Shown here one piece after another: positions 1-6,466 of a stretch of 8,888 nt of DNA. The position numbers and the translations under genes are program-made. The DNA is from Alphaproteobacteria bacterium (GTDB lineage Bacteria; Pseudomonadota; Alphaproteobacteria; Caulobacterales; Parvularculaceae): the NCBI GenBank assembly GCA_030428745.1, contig JAUIEG010000080.1, positions 1-8,888 on the forward strand, given 5' to 3'. The notes under the pieces were generated by a model. It was not told the origin of the DNA. It searched no databases and was given only the letters and a program-made list of their open reading frames with translations. Position 1 is the stretch's first letter. Each line of letters opens with the position of its first letter.

Positions 1-145
1 ATTGGTAATGTCGGCTCATAAGAAACGGCGGTGACGATGTTTCCCTCAATGTCCAGCCGCAAAAATGATGCAGCAGCATGCTGATTAGACCAGGCGAAAG
101 CTTTGCTATGTGTTTGTCCTGCTGACTGCAGGGGGAGTTGTATCG
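1..145. other. Left-edge region, no clear gene; open minus-strand frame
   Basis: No gene with a proper start is visible. On the minus strand one frame stays open from about position 200 to the window edge. Its right-hand limit is a stop read from 201-203. Near the edge its conceptual product reads LRLDIEGNIVTAVSYEP, which looks protein-like. It has no ATG or GTG start in frame, only a TTG at 60-62 without a ribosome binding site. It could be the 3' part of a gene running off the left edge with a damaged 5' end, or chance. I do not recognise a family. Confidence 0.25.
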
Positions 146-316
146 ATGTTGTTGCATCGAGTATTTTATGGCTTAGGCGTCGCCGCTTGTGCGTTTTCTT
201 TCACGGAAAACGCCTCAGCGCAAACAAGCGGCGACGTCATTTTTAACGGCTTGATTCTCGATACATGCGTCGTAGCGATTTTGAGCACGGGCACGCTCGC
301 CGCGGACGCAACTTAA
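146..316 (+). pseudogene. N-terminal remnant of a small secreted protein
   Basis: The ATG at 146 is preceded by GGGGGAG about 9 bases upstream, which favours it over the in-frame GTG at 110. The product would be 56 residues. It begins with a signal peptide (Arg near the start, hydrophobic stretch, likely cleavage after ASAQ near residue 26). About 30 mature residues follow, containing DVIFNGLILDTC and GTLAADAT. From memory, that pattern resembles the first strands of larger alphaproteobacterial secreted beta-rich proteins. The frame then meets TAA at 314-316 and, after 21 further codons, TGA at 380-382. Such a short mature part suggests a truncated gene rather than a complete one. A genuine short secreted peptide cannot be excluded. 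No partner gene follows. Confidence 0.4.
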
Positions 317-402
317 ATAAGTCTTTCCCGTGAAAATGCCGCCGCCGCCGAGCCTGAAGCCGCAACAAAAGACTCCCGATGAGATTGCCGTAAGCGGCAG
401 GC

Positions 403-420
403 GCCGCTGAATTCAGCGGC
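403..420. repeat. 18-bp perfect palindrome over a stop codon
   Basis: The sequence is GCCGCTGAA followed directly by TTCAGCGGC, a perfect 18-bp palindrome with an EcoRI-like centre. It contains the TGA stop of the minus-strand small secreted protein, read from 413-415. As RNA it could fold with GAATTC as the loop. No U-tract follows, so it is not a standard intrinsic terminator, although it might stabilise the 3' end of that transcript. It could also be a protein-binding site or chance in GC-rich DNA. Confidence 0.45.
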
Positions 421-769
421 CGCTGCTGTAAAAGCCTTGGGTGTAGGCGCGCGAGGGATAGGCAACGCCGGAATAAAACCCTTGCGTGCGTAGTCGGCGC
501 AGACGCCGCCAGGGACGTTCGCGAATTTCGATTTCAACAGTGCAGTCTTTCGCCGAAGCGGGCGGCTCCTCGCCGAGCAGCGCCGTCTCTTCGCTATGCG
601 GGCGTCCCTTGAAGAGATGGACGCCGTTCGCTTCCTCAAAGCTGATCCCGTCCGACATGGCGCGCGCCGCCGTCTTGCTATCGGTGATCAAAAGGTTCGA
701 GCCCGGATGGGCGTGCGCCGCGCCGGAAAGCGCGACGGCGCCAGCGAGGCAAAACAGAGAAAAACGCAT
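413..769 (-). CDS. Small secreted Arg-rich protein with TQGFYS repeats, unknown function
   Basis: This is a 118-residue protein that I do not recognise. The ATG at 769 is chosen because GGAG lies 7 bases upstream; an in-frame extension to 784 would only add residues ahead of the signal peptide. The first 20 residues form a clear signal peptide ending AHA, so the mature protein of about 98 residues is exported to the periplasm or beyond. The middle is mixed and acidic, with one Cys (KDCTVEIEI), and an Arg-rich patch (RERPWRRLRRLRT) follows. The tail carries two copies of TQGFYS with a Tyr-containing spacer between them. The copies use different codons for the same residues, which argues for selection on the peptide. 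The gene is alone and divergent from the glycosyltransferase. Confidence 0.7.
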   Translation of the reverse strand: MRFSLFCLAGAVALSGAAHAHPGSNLLITDSKTAARAMSDGISFEEANGVHLFKGRPHSEETALLGEEPPASAKDCTVEIEIRERPWRRLRRLRTQGFYSGVAYPSRAYTQGFYSSGR

Positions 770-950
770 AGGGCAGCTCCACAATAGTCACGAGGCTTCG
801 ATGCTGCGCTTCACCGGACGCCCATGCAAGCATCAGAAAAGGATTGTGAGGGTTTTGGGGCCGGTTCATCGCGCCTTGCGTGTGCGGGGCGTTTGGCGCT
901 CGCTTCAAAAGCGTAGCCAGCCTTATGCGCATCAGGATAGAAGCCAGACG

Positions 951-2087
951 ATGAAGTTTCTTTATTCACATCGCACGCGCGCCGCCGACGGACAGTGGGT
1001 TCACATTCGTGCGCTGACCGAGGCGCTAGTCGCGCGCGGCCATGAGATCGTGATGTGCGGACCGGACGGCGGGTCTTCGCGAACGCTCGATGCGTCGTCA
1101 CGGCGCGGACTGACATCCCTGTTGCCGGCGCCGCTCTATGAAGGCGCTGAATTCGCCTATTCATTTCCGGCTCATCGCCGCCTCGCCGCTGCGGCGTCCG
1201 CATCAATGCCGGATGTGATCTATGAGCGTTACAATCTTTTTTTTCACGCAGGCGCCTGGCTGAAACGCAAGACCGGATTGCCGCTTATCCTTGAAGTGAA
1301 CGCGCCGCTTGCGGCCGAGCGCGCCGAGCATGGCGACCTGTTCTTCAAGCGCTGGGCGCATGCGAGCGAGACCGCAATCTGGCGCGCGGCGGACATGGTG
1401 TTGCCGGTCACGAATGCGCTGGCGGATTATGTGCGCGCCGCCGGTGTGCCTGATGCGCACATTGATGTCATTCAGAACGGTGTGGATGACCACTTTTTGA
1501 CGCCGCAGGACCCGGCGCCGGTGCGCGCCCGTTATGGCCTTGATGACAAGCTCGTTCTCGGTTTCACAGGTTTTGTGCGCGACTGGCACGGGCTTGATCG
1601 CGCCGTTCAGTTCCTCGCGCAGGCGCCGCAAAAAGATCTCCATCTTTTTGTTGTCGGCGATGGTCCGGCGCGGGAGGGGCTCGAAACGCTGGCGCGAGAC
1701 ATAGGCGTTGCCGACCGCGTGACGTTCGCCGGCGTGGTCCAGCGCGAAGAGATGGCGTCCCATGTTGCGGCGTTTGATATTGCGCTCCAGCCCGCGGTTG
1801 TGTCGTATGCTTCCCCCTTGAAGCTGTTCGAATATATGGCGCAGGGGAAGCCGGTCATCGCGCCTGACAGCGCCAATATCCGTGAAGTCTTGACCGCCGG
1901 AGAGGATGGCGTCCTTTTTACTGACAGCGAGTTCGAAACGGCGTTGACGAGGCTGGTCGGAGATGCGGGCCTGCGCGCCAGACTTGGCGATGCGGCGGCC
2001 ACCACAGTAAAGCAGCGCGACTACACCTGGGCAGGCAACGCCCGGCGCGTCGAGGCGATTGCAGAAAAATTGAAGGCAATGTCATGA
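951..2087 (+). CDS. Glycosyltransferase family 4 (GT-B fold)
   Basis: The 378-residue product is a typical GT4 retaining glycosyltransferase, which moves a sugar from a nucleotide-sugar donor onto a glycan or lipid acceptor at the cytoplasmic face. The N-terminal acceptor domain starts MKFLYSHRTRAADGQWVHIR, with the Gly-containing loop common in this fold. The C-terminal donor domain runs from about residue 200 (LVLGFTGFVRDWHG, then FVVGDGP) to the donor site SPLKLFEYMAQGKPVIAPD around residue 294. The first Glu of the E-x7-E signature is replaced, as in many GT4 members with SPxKLFEYMA. The frame is open back to 486, but the ATG at 951 matches the family N-terminus, and upstream sequence overlaps an opposing gene. 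AGGA lies 13 bases upstream. The gene overlaps the following acetyltransferase by ATGA. Donor and acceptor cannot be read from the sequence. Confidence 0.9.
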   Translation: MKFLYSHRTRAADGQWVHIRALTEALVARGHEIVMCGPDGGSSRTLDASSRRGLTSLLPAPLYEGAEFAYSFPAHRRLAAAASASMPDVIYERYNLFFHAGAWLKRKTGLPLILEVNAPLAAERAEHGDLFFKRWAHASETAIWRAADMVLPVTNALADYVRAAGVPDAHIDVIQNGVDDHFLTPQDPAPVRARYGLDDKLVLGFTGFVRDWHGLDRAVQFLAQAPQKDLHLFVVGDGPAREGLETLARDIGVADRVTFAGVVQREEMASHVAAFDIALQPAVVSYASPLKLFEYMAQGKPVIAPDSANIREVLTAGEDGVLFTDSEFETALTRLVGDAGLRARLGDAAATTVKQRDYTWAGNARRVEAIAEKLKAMS

Positions 2088-2620
2088 CCATCCGCATCGA
2101 AACCGAAAGACTGATTTTGCGCCCCCTCACGCCGGAAGACTGCGAGGCGCATATCGCCATGATGCAGGACCCCGACGTTGCGGCCAGCTTGAGCGCCAGT
2201 CGCAAGCCGCAGGACCGCCACGACCTCTGGCGGCAATTCGCCTCCTATCTCGGCCATTGGGAGATGCGCGGTTTCGGTTGGTTCTCGGTGGAGGAAAAAG
2301 AGACCGGCCAGTGGGTCGGGCGCGTCGGGCCATGGATGCCGGATGGCTGGCCGGGCCTTGAATGCGGCTGGTCCATTGCGCGGCCCCATTGGGGAAAGGG
2401 CTATGCGCCAGAGGCTGCAATCGGGACGGTCAAATGGACATTTGATCAGTTCCCGGACTTGTCGCGGATCATTTCCAACATCTTGCCCGAGAACGCCAAC
2501 AGCCAGGCGGTCGCCCGGAAAATCGGCGAGGAGAAGACCGGCGAAATGTTCGAATTCTGGGGCTTCAAGCTCGACATCTGGGCGGCGGAGCGGAAGGACT
2601 GGCTCGCCCGTTTCGGGTGA
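2084..2620 (+). CDS. GNAT N-acetyltransferase, RimJ/RimL-like
   Basis: The 178-residue protein begins RIETERLILRPLTPEDCEAH, the standard opening of the RimJ/RimL-type (Acetyltransf_3) branch of GNAT enzymes. These transfer acetyl from acetyl-CoA to an amino group of a protein N-terminus or small molecule. The acetyl-CoA pyrophosphate loop is RPHWGKGYAPEA at residues 100-111. The later ENANSQAVARKIG segment is the usual helix near the CoA end. Length is normal. The start ATG overlaps the glycosyltransferase stop as ATGA, and AAGG lies 7 bases upstream inside that gene, so translational coupling is likely. The substrate is unknown. Coupling could mean it acetylates an amino sugar or glycoconjugate made with its partner, but many enzymes of this type act on proteins or antibiotics. 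Confidence 0.9.
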   Translation: MTIRIETERLILRPLTPEDCEAHIAMMQDPDVAASLSASRKPQDRHDLWRQFASYLGHWEMRGFGWFSVEEKETGQWVGRVGPWMPDGWPGLECGWSIARPHWGKGYAPEAAIGTVKWTFDQFPDLSRIISNILPENANSQAVARKIGEEKTGEMFEFWGFKLDIWAAERKDWLARFG

Positions 2621-2622
2621 GC
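2602..2622 (+). other. Hairpin over the GNAT stop codon, possible 3' end structure
   Basis: GCTCGCCCG, loop TTT, CGGGTGAGC forms a 9-bp stem with one G-U pair and spans the TGA of the acetyltransferase. It is followed by a run of nine A (2632-2640) rather than T, so it is not a standard plus-strand terminator. It may mark or protect the 3' end of the glycosyltransferase-acetyltransferase transcript. Confidence 0.3.
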
Positions 2623-2700
2623 GTAGCTCCCAAAAAAAAATCCACTTGAAATTTTTTCTGAATTGACGATTTGATTTCACTGCCGACGAGCGGTTCGCCC

Positions 2701-2786
2701 GGTCGCGGATGCGACCAGGGCAAAGTTGCGCGTAGGCGCCGCGGTTACGAAAGTAATCGACTTGCATTTTGCGTGCAGGTGCACGC
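2701..2786 (+). promoter_or_regulatory. Three small hairpins upstream of the SET gene
   Basis: Three inverted repeats lie within 86 bases ahead of the SET-domain gene. The first is GGTCGC-GGAT-GCGACC (2701-2716, perfect). The second is GGTTAC-GAAA-GTAATC (2743-2758, one G-U pair, GNRA-type loop). The third is GCGTGCA-GG-TGCACGC (2771-2786, perfect 7-bp arms). The last looks most like an operator dyad; the others could be leader RNA structure. No convincing -35/-10 pair was found here. No known riboswitch is recognised. Confidence 0.3.
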
Positions 2787-2827
2787 GAGGGCCGCCGTCC
2801 CTTGTCCGGCTTGGAGATCATCTGAAG

Positions 2828-3259
2828 ATGATGCTTGTTTCGACATATGTCGCCCCGAGCGACGTTGAAGGCGTGGGCGTTTTTGCGAGTGAGGCCATAG
2901 CAAAAGGAACCCTGATCTGGCGTTACGAACCTGATTTCGACCGCCTGGTGCCGACATCATGGCTTGGGGAGCAAACGCCCATGATGCAGGAGTTCCTGCA
3001 AAAATAAGCTTATCCCGCTCATGACAATCCCGGCATGCTGGTGATTGAAATCGACAATGGCCGGTTCATGAATCATACGACGGAGCCGAATACGGACTTC
3101 ACAAGGGTGGTCGAGGGCTATGCGACCCGCGATATCGCCCCGGGCGAAGAGCTGCTCTGCAACTATTCCGAGTTCGATCCGGAATTTGCGCTGCTGCCGT
3201 CGCTGGTCGCCGCCTTTGCTGCGCAAAAGGCAATGACCAACGGTCACGCGGGCGGCTAA
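2828..3259 (+). pseudogene. SET-domain protein gene interrupted by in-frame TAA
   Basis: Read through its internal stop, this frame encodes a compact SET-domain protein of about 143 positions, the family of S-adenosylmethionine-dependent lysine methyltransferases. Visible motifs are EGVGVFASEAI (the GxG strand), RFMNHTTEPNTDF around residues 79-91 (the conserved N-H pair at 82-83), and GEELLCNY ending at residue 113 (the usual ELxxDY, with Asn for Asp). TAA at 3005-3007 falls between LQK and AYPAHDNPG. The frame is unchanged on either side, so a substitution is implied, most simply TAT or TAC to TAA at a Tyr. The start ATG at 2828 has GGAG 11 bases upstream. Translation to the stop yields only 59 residues lacking the cofactor and catalytic motifs. 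The ATG at 3035 has no ribosome binding site. Recent pseudogene is the likeliest reading; readthrough or a sequencing error is possible. Confidence 0.85.
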
Positions 3260-3339
3260 AGCGCACGTTATTCGTATTTTGAGTTGACCTTCCTCGCGTG
3301 AGTCCGATCATGGGCGAAACGCGAGAGAGGGGCACTTCA

Positions 3340-4776
3340 ATGCGCATCAAACATCTTGCCACGCTTGTAGCGGCGGCGATCGTCACATCTTCATTTCAAC
3401 TTCCGGCGCTGGCGCAGGACATGGCGGCGGAGGATGCGACGCCTGCGCTCACACAGGCGCAAGCGCGCACCGCTGACCGGCTGATCGACGCCGCGCTTGA
3501 AGATGATCTCGCCTGGGACATTCTCGAAAGCCTGACGACCGAAGTGGGCCCGCGCCTTGGCGGATCGCCGGCGGAGGCGCGCGCGCGCGACTGGGGCGCC
3601 GCCAAGCTGAAAGCGCTCGGCTTCAAAAATGTCCGTATCGAGACTTTTGAAATGCCTTATTGGGAGCGGGTGTCGGAAACCGCTGAGATTGTCGCGCCGT
3701 ACACCCAACAACTTAAAGTGACGGCGCTCGGCAATTCTGTCGCGACGCCTGAAGGCGGCGTGACTGCAGAAGTGGTGCGGTTTCGCACGCTGCCAGAGCT
3801 TCAGGATGCGCCGCTTGAAGGATTTGAAGGCAAGATTATCTTTGTTGATGAGGTCATGACGCGCACACAAGACGGTTCCGGTTATGGTTGGGCCGTTGCA
3901 AAACGCTCCGGTGCGGCAAACGAAGCCGCACGGCGTGGGGCTGTCGCTGCGTTGATTCGATCTGCGGGCACCAGTGCTGTACGCACGCCCCATACCGGCA
4001 TGATGCGTTATGCCGAGGATGTGACCCCTGTGCCGATTGCGGCGTTGTCTAATCCCGACGCCGATATGCTGGTCCGTGTTATGAAACGCGCAGATGCGCC
4101 CGTTAAAGTGAAGGTCGATCTGTCGGTCATGACAAAGACGGAAGTGCAATCCGGCAATGTGATCGGTGAAATTCCGGGCAAAACGGATGACATTATTTTG
4201 GTCGGCGGCCATCTCGACAGTTGGGACCTTGGTACAGGCGCGGTTGATGACGGGGCCGGCGTCGCGATTACTACGGCGGCGGCGAAACTCGTCGGCGATC
4301 TCAGGGGTAAGCCGACGCGTACGATTCGGGTCATTATGTGGGGCTCTGAGGAAGTAGGGCTTCTTGGCGCGCAAGCATATGCGGCGGCCCATGCGGACGA
4401 ATTGGACCGGCATGTGTTGGCGTCAGAATCCGATTTCGGCGCCGGTAAAGTCTGGCAATTTCGGACCGGCTTTGCTGAAGATGCGTTGCCAAAGGCTGAG
4501 GTTTATCAAAAGGCATTGCGGCGGCTTGGCGTCGGGCCGGGTTCAAATGATGCGTCAGGCGGTCCGGATGTTGGGCCGCTGCGGATGAGCGGCGTTCCTG
4601 TTTTTAGCCTCTATCAGGATGGGTCAGACTATTTCGACCTTCATCACACGATGGAAGATACGCTGGACAAGGTGGACCTTGAGTCTCTCCGTCAAAATGT
4701 CGCTGCATGGGCGGCGGCGATCTACATCGCTTCCGAACTGGAAGGCGATTATCGCGCAAAAACAGAGACGCCATAG
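3340..4776 (+). CDS. Exported M28 metallopeptidase, carboxypeptidase Q-like
   Basis: The 478-residue product is a di-zinc aminopeptidase or carboxypeptidase of the M28 family. ATG 3340 is chosen over an in-frame ATG at 3298 because a purine-rich GAGAGAGGGG lies just upstream and a signal peptide begins here. That peptide is MRIKHLATLV followed by an Ala-rich stretch, with likely cleavage after ALA at residue 25, so the enzyme is periplasmic or secreted. A PA-like insert occupies roughly residues 125-255. The peptidase core carries the zinc and catalytic set: GGHLDSWDLG (His 291), GAVDDGAG (Asp 303/304), WGSEEVGLLG (Glu 337 and 338), ESDFG (Asp 365) and DLHHTMEDT (His 435/436). All ligands appear intact. 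The HHT-x-DT ending is typical of the carboxypeptidase Q branch. It probably releases amino acids from peptides in the envelope. The phosphatase gene follows after 67 bases with no terminator seen. Confidence 0.93.
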   Translation: MRIKHLATLVAAAIVTSSFQLPALAQDMAAEDATPALTQAQARTADRLIDAALEDDLAWDILESLTTEVGPRLGGSPAEARARDWGAAKLKALGFKNVRIETFEMPYWERVSETAEIVAPYTQQLKVTALGNSVATPEGGVTAEVVRFRTLPELQDAPLEGFEGKIIFVDEVMTRTQDGSGYGWAVAKRSGAANEAARRGAVAALIRSAGTSAVRTPHTGMMRYAEDVTPVPIAALSNPDADMLVRVMKRADAPVKVKVDLSVMTKTEVQSGNVIGEIPGKTDDIILVGGHLDSWDLGTGAVDDGAGVAITTAAAKLVGDLRGKPTRTIRVIMWGSEEVGLLGAQAYAAAHADELDRHVLASESDFGAGKVWQFRTGFAEDALPKAEVYQKALRRLGVGPGSNDASGGPDVGPLRMSGVPVFSLYQDGSDYFDLHHTMEDTLDKVDLESLRQNVAAWAAAIYIASELEGDYRAKTETP

Positions 4777-4843
4777 GCATAACGCTTGTGTCATATGACT
4801 GTGTGACTGTGCCTTTAGGGCGATGAGCAAGCTGAGGTGAACA

Positions 4844-6019
4844 ATGGTAATGGCAGTGTGGATTCGCGGAGCGGTAGTTTTTCTGGCGGGCGCGGGTTTG
4901 CTGGCGTCCTGCGAAACTGTTTCGACGCCTGAAGCAAACGAGTCCTGGGCGGTTTCAAATGCCGATGCGCCGGACGGCGCCATTCGCGCCGTCCCCATGC
5001 CCTCTGCGCCGCTTGATGAAACAAAGACACTGACCCGCATCGTCTTCGCGTCCTGCGCGCAGCAGAATGGCGACCAGTCCATCTGGGACCGGATCGCGTC
5101 GGAAAATCCAGACCTCACGCTCTATATGGGCGACAATGTCTATGGCGATGTCAGTCCGGATGAACCGGCGCTGCCCGAATTGAAAACCGCCTATATGCGT
5201 CTTGCGCAGTCCAAGCCCTTCGCGCGCGCCCGCGCCGCCGCGCCCATGCTCACCGTGTGGGACGATCATGATTACGGCCTCAACGATGGCGGCGGCGATT
5301 ATGCCCTGAAAGAAAAATCCGAAGCGCTGTTCGATTATGTCTGGGCTGTTCCGGAAGACGATGCGCGCCGCACGCGTCCGGGCGTCTATGGCTCCTGGAT
5401 CATCGGCGCCGAAGACGGCAAGCGCGTTCAGGTGATCATGCTCGACACGCGGTTCTTCCGCTCGTCGCTGGTCAAGTCGGATGAGCCCGGCGCCCATGGC
5501 AAGGAACGTTATGTGCCTGATGACGATCCGTCGAAAACGCTGCTTGGCGATGCGCAATGGCGTTGGCTTGCCGAAGAACTGCAAAAGCCGGCGGATCTTC
5601 GCCTTGTTGTCTCCTCCATTCAGTTGATTTCCGAAGGGCACGGCTGGGAGGCGTGGCGCCTCTTCCCTCATGAGCGCGCCCGGCTCTACAAAACGATCAC
5701 CGGGCTTGGCGTCAACGGCGTCGTCATTCTCTCCGGCGACCGTCATGCGGCGGCGCTCTATCGCAAGGAAGGCGTCAATGATTATCCGCTGTTCGAAGCG
5801 ACATCGTCCTCACTCAATCTGCCGGCGAGCGTCTGGCGCGCGCAAAGCGGCGAGACATGGATGGAAAAAGATCCGAACCGCCTTGGCGACATGATCTATG
5901 ACGCCAATTACGGCGTTCTCGACATCGATTGGAAGGAAGGCGCCGTAAACGTCTCTATCCGCAGCAAGGACGGCGCAACCTATCTCAGCGAGACAGTCGA
6001 TATTGATTCATTGCAATAG
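4844..6019 (+). CDS. PhoD-like metallophosphatase lipoprotein
   Basis: The 391-residue protein belongs to the PhoD/alkaline phosphatase D-like metallophosphatases, which hydrolyse phosphate mono- or diesters outside the cytoplasm. A lipoprotein signal ends in LLASC with the lipobox Cys at residue 23. Residue 24 is Glu, so sorting to the outer membrane is plausible. Metal-site motifs appear in order: FASCAQQ (68-74), GDNVYGD (96-102), WDDHDYGLND (DDHD at 140-143), DTRFFR, and LSGDRHAA (Asp 299, His 301). The set looks complete. GAGGTGA just upstream could serve either ATG 4844 or ATG 4850, a two-residue difference. It lies 67 bases after the M28 peptidase, perhaps in the same transcript. The gap includes a tandem TGACTGTG repeat (4796-4811). 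A strong terminator follows. The natural substrate is unknown. Confidence 0.92.
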   Translation: MVMAVWIRGAVVFLAGAGLLASCETVSTPEANESWAVSNADAPDGAIRAVPMPSAPLDETKTLTRIVFASCAQQNGDQSIWDRIASENPDLTLYMGDNVYGDVSPDEPALPELKTAYMRLAQSKPFARARAAAPMLTVWDDHDYGLNDGGGDYALKEKSEALFDYVWAVPEDDARRTRPGVYGSWIIGAEDGKRVQVIMLDTRFFRSSLVKSDEPGAHGKERYVPDDDPSKTLLGDAQWRWLAEELQKPADLRLVVSSIQLISEGHGWEAWRLFPHERARLYKTITGLGVNGVVILSGDRHAAALYRKEGVNDYPLFEATSSSLNLPASVWRAQSGETWMEKDPNRLGDMIYDANYGVLDIDWKEGAVNVSIRSKDGATYLSETVDIDSLQ

Positions 6020-6041
6020 AGTTTTCGTAAAACGCGCAAAG

Positions 6042-6070
6042 AAAAACGGGGCTCAATGAGCCCCGTTTTT
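6042..6070. terminator. Bidirectional intrinsic terminator
   Basis: AAAAACGGGGCTC, loop AAT, GAGCCCCGTTTTT makes a perfect 13-bp stem. The A-run on one side and T-run on the other give a GC core with a U-tract on either strand. It lies between the convergent phosphatase (ends 6019) and rplS (ends 6092), and should stop transcription from both. Confidence 0.93.
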
Positions 6071-6091
6071 AATTCGAAAATCTGAAAAGCC

Positions 6092-6466
6092 TTACGCTTC
6101 TTTTTTCGGGCGGTTGTCGGCTTTCTCCGCGATCCGCGCAGATTTGCCGCGGCGCTCGCGCAGATAGTAAAGCTTCGCGCGGCGCACCTTGCCGCGGCGC
6201 ACGACGTCGATGGTGTCGATCATCGGCGAATGGACCGGGAAGACGCGCTCGACGCCTTCGCCGAAGGAGATCTTGCGGACGGTGAAGCTCTCATTGAGGC
6301 CGCCGCCATTGCGCGCAATGCAGACGCCTTCATAGGCCTGGATGCGTTCGCGTTCGCCTTCCTTCACCTTGACGTTCACTCTCACAGTGTCGCCCGGTCC
6401 GAATTCCGGAATGTCTTTGCCGAGTTCGGCGATATGTTCTTTTTCGAGTTGTTCGATGATGTTCAT
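6092..6466 (-). CDS. rplS: 50S ribosomal protein L19
   Basis: The 124-residue product is L19, which sits at the interface of the large and small ribosomal subunits. It shows the family landmarks FGPGDTVRVNVKVKEG, IQAYEGVCIARNGGG, SFTVRKISFGEGVERVFP and GKVRRAKLYYLRERRGKSAR. A Lys-rich C-terminal tail makes it a little longer than the E. coli protein. The start is taken as ATG 6466, which shares one base with the trmD stop (TGATG) and has AAGGA about 9 bases upstream inside trmD. A GTG at 6469 is the only in-frame alternative and is less likely. Overlap with trmD implies coupled translation. Transcription ends at the shared hairpin 6042-6070. Confidence 0.97.
   Translation of the reverse strand: MNIIEQLEKEHIAELGKDIPEFGPGDTVRVNVKVKEGERERIQAYEGVCIARNGGGLNESFTVRKISFGEGVERVFPVHSPMIDTIDVVRRGKVRRAKLYYLRERRGKSARIAEKADNRPKKEA

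Noticed and set aside
692..705. T-loop-like GGTTCGAGCCC suggesting a tRNA
   Set aside because: There is no matching T-stem, acceptor stem or anticodon arm around it, and it lies inside the minus-strand secreted-protein gene.
486..950. Upstream extension of the glycosyltransferase frame
   Set aside because: The added residues are Arg/Ser-rich and overlap the opposing secreted-protein gene, which has a good signal peptide and ribosome binding site. The GT4 family starts at MKFLYSHR.
2021..2821. 266-codon open frame on the minus strand
   Set aside because: It is antisense to the end of the glycosyltransferase and all of the GNAT gene, both clearly real. It shows no recognisable motif.
3035..3259. 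Independent 74-residue gene starting at ATG 3035
   Set aside because: It has no ribosome binding site, and its product is exactly the C-terminal half of the SET domain in the same frame as the upstream part.
3284..3312. TTGACC as a -35 element for the M28 gene
   Set aside because: The hexamer 17 bases downstream (ATCATG) is a poor -10, so the pair cannot be supported.
3391..4413. 340-codon open frame on the minus strand
   Set aside because: It is a shadow of the M28 peptidase in GC-rich DNA, with an Arg/His-rich translation and no signal or domain.
4955..5746. 263-codon open frame on the minus strand
   Set aside because: It is antisense to the PhoD-like gene, which has all of its metal motifs in the sense frame.
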